Source: Pyrinomonadaceae bacterium
Lineage (GTDB): Bacteria > Acidobacteriota > Blastocatellia > Pyrinomonadales > Pyrinomonadaceae
DNA length: 32,116 nucleotides
Direction of reading: 5' to 3'
Assembly (NCBI GenBank): GCA_030838445.1
Contig: JAUZFQ010000029.1
Coordinates: 1-32,116 of the forward strand
Of this stretch, positions 7,804 through 17,502 are shown in pieces (position 1 is the first letter of the stretch; each line of letters starts with the position of its first letter). Under the pieces are notes generated by a model. It was not told the DNA's origin. It ran no database searches and worked only from the letters and a program-made list of their open reading frames with translations. Both the position numbers and the translations under genes were made by a program.

Positions 7804-8745
7804 CTATTGTGTTGCCGTGGGCTGTGCGACGAGCGCGAGGCGGTCGGCTTTGGGGCTGAGGGCGAGGCGCGTGATGCGTGTGAGTCCGGCGGCGGAGAAG
7901 TCTGCGACGAGTCGCCACGCGGGGGCTTGGGCGTTGGGGTTGAGTTGGTAGAGTTTAGCGTCCTGCGCCATCAAGATCGTGCCGTCGGGCGTCCACGCGA
8001 GGTCTTCGCTCGCGGGGAGCGTCGGGGCGATGGTCGCGCTGCGATGCGTCTTGAGGTCGAAGGATTTGATGAGCCACTGGTCGGGCGAGATTTTGTGGAC
8101 GAAGCTGAAGGCTGCGCGGCGCGGGACGAGGTGCAGCGCGCGGCCGATGTTGACGTGGATAGTGTCGAGAAAAGTGTTGTCGGTGGGGGCGAGTTGGAGC
8201 GTGTTGGGTCGGCCTTCCGTGCCGAGGACGAAGAGGGCGAGCGTGCGCGCGTCGAGCCAGAGGTGGTAGCCGACGGGTTTGATGTTGGGGAGCACGAGCG
8301 CGGGTGCGCCGCCCGCGAGGGGGAACTTCCAGAGGCGTTGCGTCTTGTCGGCCTCGACGCGGATGACGGAGAAGAATTTGCCGCCGGGCATGAGGGTCGG
8401 CGAGTATTCGCCTTCGGGCGTGTCGGTGAGACGAACGCCCTGCCCGGTCTTGAAGTCGTAGCGGTAGATGTCCGTCTGTTCGCCTGCGCGCGCGGAAGTG
8501 TAGAGGAGGCTCTGGCCGTCCGGGAGGAAAGACGGCTGGTTGTCGTAGCCCGCGCGGTTGGTGATGTTGGCGGGCGTGCCGAACGAGAGTCGGCCGCCCG
8601 CGGCGTTTACGTCAACGACGAAAATATCCTCGGTCGCAGATGGCGTCTGCGCGGGCGCGGCGGGCGGCGTTTGCGCTGGTGCGGAGACGGCGAGCAGGAC
8701 TAGAAGGAGCGCGGCGCGGAGGCGACTGTCGGAGGCGAATTTCAT
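7804..8745 (-). CDS. Secreted TolB/WD40-like beta-propeller protein
   Basis: A 313-residue protein with a signal peptide (MKFASDSRLRAALLLVLLAV, cleavage near APAQ) and a Pro/Ala-rich linker. Then come repeats of the PD40/TolB type: PSFLPDGQSLLYTS, PTLMPGGKFFSVIR, LAWTPDGTILMA and LALSPKADRLALV. Such blades form a beta-propeller that usually binds proteins or peptides outside the cytoplasmic membrane. No catalytic domain is present. The ATG at 8745 begins the signal peptide. The gene follows the FKBP gene on the same strand with an 11-bp gap, so the two are probably co-transcribed. Confidence 0.8.
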   Translation of the reverse strand: MKFASDSRLRAALLLVLLAVSAPAQTPPAAPAQTPSATEDIFVVDVNAAGGRLSFGTPANITNRAGYDNQPSFLPDGQSLLYTSARAGEQTDIYRYDFKTGQGVRLTDTPEGEYSPTLMPGGKFFSVIRVEADKTQRLWKFPLAGGAPALVLPNIKPVGYHLWLDARTLALFVLGTEGRPNTLQLAPTDNTFLDTIHVNIGRALHLVPRRAAFSFVHKISPDQWLIKSFDLKTHRSATIAPTLPASEDLAWTPDGTILMAQDAKLYQLNPNAQAPAWRLVADFSAAGLTRITRLALSPKADRLALVAQPTATQ

Positions 8746-8756
8746 GGCTGGACGGT

Positions 8757-9194
8757 TTAGTTGATCCCGACGAGTTCGATGTCGAAGATCAGTTTCTCCC
8801 CGGCGAGCGGGTGGTTGGCGTCGAGCGTGACGTGCGTGTCGGTAACTTCGACGATGGTGACGGGGATTTGCTGGTCTTCGGCGATCTGCATCGCGAGCGC
8901 CATGCCGACTTCCGGCTCTTGCCCGAGGCTCTGCGTGATGACGGCGCGGTCAACGGCCTGCACGCGCTCCGGGATATGCTGCCCGTAGGCGTCGTCGGCC
9001 TCGATCTCGACGGTCTTCGTGTCGCCCACGCTCATCCCGCGCACGCCCTCGTCGAAGCCCGCGATGGTGTCGCCCGCGCCGACGGTAAACTCGAAGGGGT
9101 CGCCGCCCACGGACGAGTCGAACGTCTCGCCGGTCTTCAAACGTCCCGTGTAATGCACGCGCACGGTATCGCCGTTTTTCGCTTGCTCTGGCAT
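8757..9194 (-). CDS. FKBP-type peptidyl-prolyl isomerase, SlyD-like
   Basis: A 145-residue protein with an FKBP core split by an insert-in-flap domain, as in SlyD. It has VRVHYTGRLKTGETFDSS, the GDTIAGFDEGVRGM block and ADDAYGQ, then the insert (about residues 70-120) and the closing strand NHPLAGEKLIFDIELV. SlyD proteins catalyse proline isomerisation and act as folding helpers in the cytoplasm. The histidine-rich metal-binding tail of E. coli SlyD is missing, as in many short members. The start at 9194 has GGAGAAG upstream. It is divergent from the first VWFA gene. Confidence 0.92.
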   Translation of the reverse strand: MPEQAKNGDTVRVHYTGRLKTGETFDSSVGGDPFEFTVGAGDTIAGFDEGVRGMSVGDTKTVEIEADDAYGQHIPERVQAVDRAVITQSLGQEPEVGMALAMQIAEDQQIPVTIVEVTDTHVTLDANHPLAGEKLIFDIELVGIN

Positions 9195-9327
9195 AATGCT
9201 TCTCCAATCCGTTGGTGTGTGATCGCGGGAGAGCATCGCACACTCACCTGCGGAAATCCAGCGAAGCAATTTGCCCCCACCGGAGGAAAAACATTCTCCC
9301 ACAAACGCTCGGACGGAGTTTTTAAGC

Positions 9328-11658
9328 ATGAAGAAACTGACCTCGCTCGTCATCACTCACGCGCTCCTTCTCTCGCTGCTCGCGCCGCTCACGGGAGCGC
9401 AGCAACCGCGAACGTCCCAACCCGCGCCCGCGCAAACCGCGCCGCGACAGACCACGCCGCCGCCCGCTTCGCAACAGCCCGCGCCCGACGACGACGGTGA
9501 CGACGAGGTAGTGCGGATCACGACGAACCTCGTGCAGGTTGATGCCGTCGTCGTGGACAAGAAGGGCAAGCAGGTGACAGACCTGTCGGCGGACGAGTTT
9601 GAAATCTTCGAGGACAACCGCGAGCGCAAGATCACCAACTTCTCTTACGTCCTGAACGAGACTGAGCCGCGCCCCGCTGCGGAGACGAACGTCGCGTCGC
9701 GTAAGTCAGGCGACAAGACAGTCGTGCCGCCGCCCGCGCCGCCGCGCCGCCTGCGTCCCGAACAGGTGCGCCGCACGATGGCGCTCGTCGTGGACGACCT
9801 CGGCCTCTCGTTCGAGAGCACGTCGTTCGTGCGCGAGTCGCTCCGGCGGTTCGTCAACGAGCAGATGCAGCCGAACGATCTGGTCGCCATCATCCGCACG
9901 AGCGCGGGCGTCGGCGCGTTGCAGCAGTTCACCTCCGACAAGCGTCAGTTGCACGCCGCCATTGACCGCGTGAAGTGGTACATGGGCGGGCGCGGCGGCG
10001 TCTCCGTCTTCGCCCCCCTTGATGGCGGCGCGAGCCAACCGTTGCCCGGCAAGGAGACGGAGGAAGATCGGCAGGTGCGCGGCGCGGACGCGATAGCCGC
10101 CGAACTCGAAGACTTCCGCGAAGAGATTTTCGCCGTCGGCACGCTCGGCGCGCTCAACTTCGTCGTGCGCGGGATGCGCGATCTGCCGGGGCGCAAGTCC
10201 GTGCTGTTGATGTCCGACGGCTTCGCCCTCTACACCACCGACCGCGGGCGCGGGCGCAGCGACCGCGTGCTCCAATCCCTGCGGCAGTTGACCGATCTGG
10301 CGAACCGCGCCTCGGTCGTCGTCTATTCGATTGACGCGCGCGGACTCATCGTCCCCGGCTTCTCCGCCGCAGACAATCTCTCCGGCCTGTCGGCGCAGCA
10401 GATCGAAGACAACATGCGCGAGCGCAGCAACATGATCTTCGACACGCAGAGCGGCCTCGCCTACCTCTCACAACAGACGGGCGGCTTTCTTATCAAAAAT
10501 AACAACGACATCACGGGCGGCATCCGGCGCGTGGTCGAAGATCAGAAGGGCTACTACCTGCTCGGCTATCGCCCCGAAGGCGCGACCTTCGACCGACGCT
10601 TTCACCGCATCTCGGTGAAGGTGAAGCGGCCGGGTTTGAAAGTACGCACGCGCACGGGCTTCTTCGGCATCCGCGACGAAGAGACGCGCCCCTTGCGCCG
10701 CACACGCGAGCAACAACTGCTCGCCGCCATCACCTCGCCCTTCGCGTCGCCCGAAGTGCGCCTGCGTCTCACCACCTACTTCGGCAACACGGCGGGCGAC
10801 GGGTCGTTCATGCGCTCGATGCTGCACCTCGACGCCAAGGACGTGAAGTTCAGCCAAGAGCCGGACGGGAAGTACAAGGCCGTGCTCGACGTGGTGGCCG
10901 TCACCTTCGGCGACAACGGCCGCATCATCGAATCGCTCGACCGCATTCACACGCTGACGCTGCCCGAAAACCTCTACCGCCGCGTGCTGCGCGACGGCAT
11001 CACTTACAACATGAACGTCCCCGTCAAGAAGGCCGGGGCGTATCAACTGCGGATGGCCGTGCGCGACACGGCGACCGAGCGGACGGGTTCGGCCAGCCAG
11101 TTCATCGAAGTGCCGGACTTGAAGAAGAACCGCCTCGCGCTCTCCGGTCTGATCATGACCGGCGCGGACGAGGCGACGGCGAAGGTCGGCGCGAAGGTCG
11201 GCGCGACGGACACTGCCGCCGCCGACGCGTCGCCCGCGTCGGCGACGGAAGAGAACGGCGGGGCGGCGGCGTCCGGTGTGAACGCGACTGCTGCGGAGGT
11301 GGACGAGGCGGATGCGCTCTCCGGCCCGGCCGTGCGTCGCTTTCGCCAGAACGCCGGACTCGCGCTCGGCTATGCGATCTACAACGCGCGGCTCGACAAG
11401 GCGACCGGCCGCCCGCAACTCACCACGCAGACGCGCATCTACCGCGACGGCAAACTCGTCTTCGGCGGCAAAGAGCAACCCGTGGACGTGCAGATGCCCT
11501 ACTCCGACTTGAAGCGCATCGGCATCCTCGCGCAACTCCAACTCGGCACGCTGCTCGCGCCCGGCGAATACGTCCTCCAGATCATCGTCACCGACACGCT
11601 GCGCAACGACAAGCACCGCGTCGCCACACAGTGGATTGATTTTGAAGTGTATAAGTAG
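9328..11658 (+). CDS. VWFA-related Acidobacterial domain protein (paralogue 1)
   Basis: A 776-residue secreted protein. It has a signal peptide (MKKLTSLVITHALLLSLLAP), a Gln/Pro/Thr-rich linker, and the entry strand block VVRITTNLVQVDAVVVDKKG followed by LSADEFEIFEDNR. Next is a von Willebrand A-like domain (about 150-390) and a C-terminal beta-rich region. The metal-ion site is not canonical: the usual DxSxS is replaced by DDLGLS. These features define the family expanded in Acidobacteria; its role is unknown, probably adhesion or binding at the cell surface. An ATG at 9328 with GGAG at 9313 is used. The last base of its stop lies inside heptamer element 3. A close paralogue follows. Confidence 0.9.
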   Translation: MKKLTSLVITHALLLSLLAPLTGAQQPRTSQPAPAQTAPRQTTPPPASQQPAPDDDGDDEVVRITTNLVQVDAVVVDKKGKQVTDLSADEFEIFEDNRERKITNFSYVLNETEPRPAAETNVASRKSGDKTVVPPPAPPRRLRPEQVRRTMALVVDDLGLSFESTSFVRESLRRFVNEQMQPNDLVAIIRTSAGVGALQQFTSDKRQLHAAIDRVKWYMGGRGGVSVFAPLDGGASQPLPGKETEEDRQVRGADAIAAELEDFREEIFAVGTLGALNFVVRGMRDLPGRKSVLLMSDGFALYTTDRGRGRSDRVLQSLRQLTDLANRASVVVYSIDARGLIVPGFSAADNLSGLSAQQIEDNMRERSNMIFDTQSGLAYLSQQTGGFLIKNNNDITGGIRRVVEDQKGYYLLGYRPEGATFDRRFHRISVKVKRPGLKVRTRTGFFGIRDEETRPLRRTREQQLLAAITSPFASPEVRLRLTTYFGNTAGDGSFMRSMLHLDAKDVKFSQEPDGKYKAVLDVVAVTFGDNGRIIESLDRIHTLTLPENLYRRVLRDGITYNMNVPVKKAGAYQLRMAVRDTATERTGSASQFIEVPDLKKNRLALSGLIMTGADEATAKVGAKVGATDTAAADASPASATEENGGAAASGVNATAAEVDEADALSGPAVRRFRQNAGLALGYAIYNARLDKATGRPQLTTQTRIYRDGKLVFGGKEQPVDVQMPYSDLKRIGILAQLQLGTLLAPGEYVLQIIVTDTLRNDKHRVATQWIDFEVYK

Positions 11659-11782
11659 TTTCAAGTTTCAGGTTTCAAGTTTCAAGTTTCAGGTCTGAGG
11701 GTTTCAAGTTGCAGGTTTCAAATTTCAAGTTAAAGACCGACGAACATTCAGACTTGAAACCTGAAACCTGAAACCTGAAACT
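11657..11782. repeat. Heptamer-arm inverted repeat 3 (between VWFA genes)
   Basis: The left arm is AGTTTCA, AGTTTCA, GGTTTCA, AGTTTCA, AGTTTCA, GGTCTGA (11657-11698), then a second run GTTTCAA, GTTGCAG, GTTTCAA, ATTTCAA (11701-11728). The right arm is TCAGACT followed by TGAAACC three times and TGAAACT (11748-11782). It overlaps the TAG stop (11656-11658) and ends just before the AAGGGGG Shine-Dalgarno of the next gene. Confidence 0.9.
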
Positions 11783-11797
11783 TATAAGGGGGTTGTG

Positions 11798-14077
11798 ATG
11801 AAAAAAGGCGCTTGGCTCGCACACCTGCTGGCGTTGTCGGTGTTGTCGGTGTCGCTCGCGCCTTTGTACGCGCAGCAGGGGAGCGCGCCGCGCACGAAGA
11901 CGACGCCACAGTCGCCGCCGTCACAGTCGCCTCAATCATCGTCGCCGCCGTCGCCTTCGCCTTCGCAGTCGCCCGTCGTTGATGATGACGACGTGGTGCG
12001 GATCACGACGAACCTCGTGCAGTTGGACGTGGTGGTGACGGACAAGGACGGGCGGCAGGCGACCGACCTGACGGCCGAAGATTTCGAGATACGCGAAGAC
12101 GGCCGCCCGCAGCCCATCACCAACTTCTCTTACATCCCGACGGGCGGCGCGCCCGCAAGCAACACGGCCGCCGCACCGCCTCCGACGGACGCGCCCGCCC
12201 CGACCGTGCGCCTCGACGCGCGCGACGTGCGGCGCACCATCGTGCTGATCGTAGACGACCTCGGCCTCTCGGCCGAGAGCATCGCGCGCGTGAAGCCTCT
12301 CTTGCGCCGGTTCGTTGAGACGGAGATGCAGCCGGGCGATCTGGTGGCGATCATTCGCACGGGCGGCGATGTAGGCGCGCTGCAACAGTTCACCGCCGAC
12401 CGGCGACAACTGCACCGCAGCATCGAGCGCGTGCGCTGGAACTCTTGCAGCCGTCAGGGACTCTCCGCCATCTCGTCGTCCTCGCTCGACCTCTTCGCGC
12501 CGTCGCCTTCGGTACGCGGGTCGGGCGGCATACCCGAACGCCCGATTCCGGATTCGACGCGGCGGGCGTGCTCGGCCACGGCGTTGCTGGGCACGATGAA
12601 CGCGATCCGTTTCGTCTTGCAGGGCATGCGCGAGTTGCCGGGTCGCAAGTCAATGATCCTGATCTCGGACAGCCTTCCCATCGAGGATCAATTTTCGGAG
12701 AGCCGCACGCTCGCCATCAATTCGCAGGCGGGCGGCGGGGCGGCCGCCTCCGTGTCGGAAGTGGGAGCGCGCGGCAGCCTTAGTCTCTCCGAGCCGCTGC
12801 GCCGCATCTCCGAACTCGCCATCCGCGGCTCGGTCGTCATCTACGGCATAGACACGCGCGGGCTGGCCGACGTGGCCGTCAGCGTCAACCCCGGCAACTC
12901 TTCCATCCCCAGCGTCTCCGGCATGACGCCCGCGCAGCGGAGCGCGATGCTCAACCCGGTGCGCAACGAGATTGACAGCGGGCGCGAAGTCGCCGGGTCG
13001 CTGTCGAGACAGACGGGCGGGCTGCTCATCCGCAACACGAACGACCTCGTGCGCGGCATGCACCGCGTGATGGAAGATCAGAAAGGCTACTACCTCATCG
13101 GCTACCGCCCCGGCAGCACGACGTTCGACCGACGCTTTCACAAAATCTCCGTACACGTCAAACGCCCCGGCCTCTCGGCGCGCACGCGCACTGGCTTCTA
13201 CGGCGTCACCGACGAAGAGGCGCGCTCCGCCCCGCCGAGCGCGCGCGATCAAACACTGACCGCGCTGATGTCGCCCTTCGGCGCGGGCGCGATCAACTTG
13301 CGCCTCACGCCGCTCTTCGTTGACACAGCCGAGACCGGCCCCATTCTCCGCTCGCTTCTCCACGTCAACGCGCGCGACCTCACCTTCACGAACGAACCTG
13401 ACGGCGCACACAAGGCGACGATTGAAGTCACCGGCATCATCTTCGACGACAACGGCGGCGTCGCCGGTCAGCACCGGCGCACGCACACGCTCAGCATTCG
13501 CGGGCGCACCTACGAGCGCGCCCTCGCCGAAGGCTTTACCGTCGTCTTCAACATGCCGGTCAAGAAAGCGGGCGCGTACAAGTTCCGCGTCGCCGTGCGC
13601 GACGCCGCCTCGGCGCGTATCGGCGCGGCCGGTCAGTACGTCGAAGTGCCCGACCTCAAAAAAGACCAACTCGCCCTCTCCGGCATCGCGCTCGCGGGCG
13701 GCGCGCCCGCTGACGCCGCTGCTGCTGCGGCTGGCGACGAGAACGACGCGGCGGTGCGCCGTTTTCGCCCCGGCATGCCGCTGGAATACGAGTTCTTCGT
13801 CTACAACGCGCAGGCGGACAAGGCGACCGCGCGCCCGCGCCTGACCGCTCAAGCACAACTCTTCCGCGACGGCCGTCAAGTTTACGGGGGCGACGCCGCG
13901 CCGCTCGACCCCGCCCAACTCACAGACCCCAAACGCGCCCCCGCGCGCGGGCGACTCGCGCTCGACGGCAATCTCCCGCCCGGCGAGTACACCTTGCAAC
14001 TCGTCGTCACCGACGCGCTCGCCAAAGGGAAGCGCGGCACGGCGACGCAGTGGATTGACTTCGAGATCGTCAAGTAA
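11798..14077 (+). CDS. VWFA-related Acidobacterial domain protein (paralogue 2)
   Basis: A 759-residue paralogue of the preceding protein with the same order: signal peptide (MKKGAWLAHLLALSVLSVSL), a Ser/Pro/Gln-rich linker, VVRITTNLVQLDVVVTDKDG, the VWA-like domain with DDLGLS at the metal site, GYYLIGYRPGSTTFDRRFH, and a C-terminal beta domain. Many blocks are identical or nearly so in both proteins (for example the QKGYYL and VKRPGL blocks), which shows a tandem duplication. ATG at 11798 follows AAGGGGG at 11786; a GTG directly in front (11795) is the alternative. Function unknown, probably extracytoplasmic. Confidence 0.9.
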   Translation: MKKGAWLAHLLALSVLSVSLAPLYAQQGSAPRTKTTPQSPPSQSPQSSSPPSPSPSQSPVVDDDDVVRITTNLVQLDVVVTDKDGRQATDLTAEDFEIREDGRPQPITNFSYIPTGGAPASNTAAAPPPTDAPAPTVRLDARDVRRTIVLIVDDLGLSAESIARVKPLLRRFVETEMQPGDLVAIIRTGGDVGALQQFTADRRQLHRSIERVRWNSCSRQGLSAISSSSLDLFAPSPSVRGSGGIPERPIPDSTRRACSATALLGTMNAIRFVLQGMRELPGRKSMILISDSLPIEDQFSESRTLAINSQAGGGAAASVSEVGARGSLSLSEPLRRISELAIRGSVVIYGIDTRGLADVAVSVNPGNSSIPSVSGMTPAQRSAMLNPVRNEIDSGREVAGSLSRQTGGLLIRNTNDLVRGMHRVMEDQKGYYLIGYRPGSTTFDRRFHKISVHVKRPGLSARTRTGFYGVTDEEARSAPPSARDQTLTALMSPFGAGAINLRLTPLFVDTAETGPILRSLLHVNARDLTFTNEPDGAHKATIEVTGIIFDDNGGVAGQHRRTHTLSIRGRTYERALAEGFTVVFNMPVKKAGAYKFRVAVRDAASARIGAAGQYVEVPDLKKDQLALSGIALAGGAPADAAAAAAGDENDAAVRRFRPGMPLEYEFFVYNAQADKATARPRLTAQAQLFRDGRQVYGGDAAPLDPAQLTDPKRAPARGRLALDGNLPPGEYTLQLVVTDALAKGKRGTATQWIDFEIVK

Positions 14078-14081
14078 GACA

Positions 14082-14258
14082 GTGACAAGTGACAAGTGAC
14101 AGGTGACAAGTCAGAAAAAGCAGCAGATGGTTGAGCGAAGTGAATCGTGGATCGCAAATCGCGAGGCAGAAGAACCGGCTTTACTCCGTTCACGATTTAC
14201 GATTCACCATTCACTGCTTTATCTTGTCACTCGTCACTTGTCACTTGTCACTCGTCAC
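14082..14258. repeat. Heptamer-arm inverted repeat 4 (VWFA2-selB gap)
   Basis: The same plan and the same two families as element 2. Outer arms are GTGACAA, GTGACAA, GTGACAG, GTGACAA (14082-14109) and TTGTCAC, TCGTCAC, TTGTCAC, TTGTCAC, TCGTCAC (14224-14258). Inner runs are GTGAATC, GTGGATC, GCAAATC on the left (from about 14140) and GATTTAC, GATTCAC, CATTCAC on the right (from about 14193). It starts 4 bp after the upstream stop and ends 6 bp before the selB ATG. Confidence 0.9.
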
Positions 14259-14264
14259 TCTCTT

Positions 14265-16283
<2,019 letters not shown>

Positions 16284-16295
16284 GGATGAGGAAAT

Positions 16296-16400
16296 GGCGG
16301 TCAGTTGTCCGTGGTCAGTAGTCAGTTGTTCAAGACAGTCTTTAGCAACTCGCGTGATAACCGCAAGCAACTGACGACTGACGACTGACAACTGACCGCC
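16296..16400. repeat. Heptamer-arm inverted repeat 5 (after selB)
   Basis: The left arm is GGCGG then TCAGTTG, TCCGTGG, TCAGTAG, TCAGTTG (16296-16328). The right arm read on the other strand is GGCGG then TCAGTTG, TCAGTCG, TCAGTCG, TCAGTTG (16400-16368). The loop includes AGTCTTTAGCAACT, which also occurs in element 6 with one difference. The rest of the gap (16401-16592) holds a short GGCGG/CCGCC hairpin at about 16435-16455 and nothing else I can name. Confidence 0.9.
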
Positions 16401-16592
16401 TTCCCCCTGCTTTTCCATCTTGCTTCTCGCGCGTGGCGGCGTTAACATAACCGCCGTACACAAAAAGTTTCTTTGCCCGAAACGACTGTCCCGACAAGTC
16501 TGGCGTAATTTTTCGGATCATACGTGATAACGAGTGGTCGGCGGTTCGCTTGCCATTATTTCGCTTAACCATCAACGCCGGAGGGTCACAAC

Positions 16593-16808
16593 ATGAATCG
16601 CATTCTGGACATTGCTTACTGGGTGGTGGGTCTCATCGCCAGTGTCGGTGCTCTCTATTTCTTCGTGAAGTTCCTCCAATCCGAGGGGACGGAGGGGAAC
16701 AAGAGTTGGCTGTGGTATGCCATCGGGCTGGCGGTCGTGGCCTGCGTCTGCGCGCTGCTCTACTTCCTGCGCCACGTCAACAAGGAAGAGGAAATTCACA
16801 TCACGTAG
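16593..16808 (+). CDS. Small two-helix membrane protein
   Basis: A 71-residue protein with two predicted membrane helices (about 7-27 and 40-60), a short polar loop between them (QSEGTEGNKS) and an acidic tail VNKEEEIHIT. GGAGGG lies 8 bp before the ATG, one of the clearest ribosome sites in the window, which supports a real gene. I do not recognise the family. It stands after selB in the same direction but separated by about 310 bp including heptamer element 5, so it may have its own promoter. Confidence 0.7.
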   Translation: MNRILDIAYWVVGLIASVGALYFFVKFLQSEGTEGNKSWLWYAIGLAVVACVCALLYFLRHVNKEEEIHIT

Positions 16809-16809
16809 C

Positions 16810-16833
16810 CGGGCGTTCGGAAACCCACGCCCG
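16810..16833 (+). other. Hairpin just after the small membrane protein gene
   Basis: CGGGCGT (16810-16816) pairs with ACGCCCG (16827-16833) around a 10-nt loop, immediately after the stop codon. No U-run follows, so it may be a weak terminator or an mRNA 3' end structure. Confidence 0.35.
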
Positions 16834-17084
16834 CGCCGCCTGACGGGTTGACGCGCGGGCGCACTTAAGGGTTGCCGCCCCCGACAAGGACTAACGCACG
16901 CCGCACGTCTCGCGCCGCGCGCCAGTCCCTGCGCCGACGCAGCTACGACAGCGGCGGGGCGCACACGCCAGACCGGAAACTGCGACGCCGTTCGCGCGCC
17001 GAGTGGCTGTTAGCGACAGACTCCGCGCGGGCGGCGTTTCTTGTGCCGGTCTTCGTTATCGTCTCGAATGAGGAAACTAAACGC

Positions 17085-17450
17085 ATGCTGATCGCTTCGA
17101 CTCTCCCGCTCGCGTGGCTGGCGCAGGCCGCGCCCGTGCCGCGCTTCGCCTCGCTCACCGTCGTCGTCTTTCTCGTCCTGTTCACCTGTAGCCTGCTCGG
17201 CTGGCTCGTCGCCTCGGCGCTCGGCTTCGCGCGCTCGCGCGCCTTCGGCCCGTCCACGCGCTGGTTCGCGATCAGTTGCGTCTGCCTGCTCGGCTTCAAC
17301 TTGCACCTGCTGGCCGTCGCCGTCCTCGGCATGACCGAGACCGACCCGGAGAAGGTTTTGAGCTTCGGCGCGTTCTCCCCTCTGTTCCTGGTGCTCGGCA
17401 GCATTAGCGCCGTCATCGGTTTTCTCCGGCTGACGAACCCTCGCCCGTGA
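17085..17450 (+). CDS. Small integral membrane protein, unknown function
   Basis: A 121-residue protein with three membrane segments: LTVVVFLVLFTCSLLGWLVA, WFAISCVCLLGFNLHLLAVA and LFLVLGSISAVIGFLRL, joined by short charged loops. The start is ATG at 17085 with GAGGA at 17070; a longer in-frame reading to 16872 begins with an Arg-rich stretch that is unlike a protein N-terminus. I do not recognise the family. The next gene follows 52 bp later on the same strand. Confidence 0.6.
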   Translation: MLIASTLPLAWLAQAAPVPRFASLTVVVFLVLFTCSLLGWLVASALGFARSRAFGPSTRWFAISCVCLLGFNLHLLAVAVLGMTETDPEKVLSFGAFSPLFLVLGSISAVIGFLRLTNPRP

Positions 17451-17502
17451 AGCCTGCGCGCGCGCCCTCCGTAAACCACTTGAGAAAGTTCTCCATCCCG
17501 CG

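Noticed and set aside
12650..14095. A long open frame on the minus strand opposite the second VWFA gene
   Set aside because: It has no recognisable domain, is very Arg/Val/Ala-rich and mirrors the codon bias of the real gene. It is an antisense shadow, as are the long minus frames at 10468-11664 and 17413-19131.
14103..14264. An N-terminal extension of SelB by 54 residues
   Set aside because: Those codons translate heptamer element 4, and the GTPase consensus begins at the 14265 ATG.
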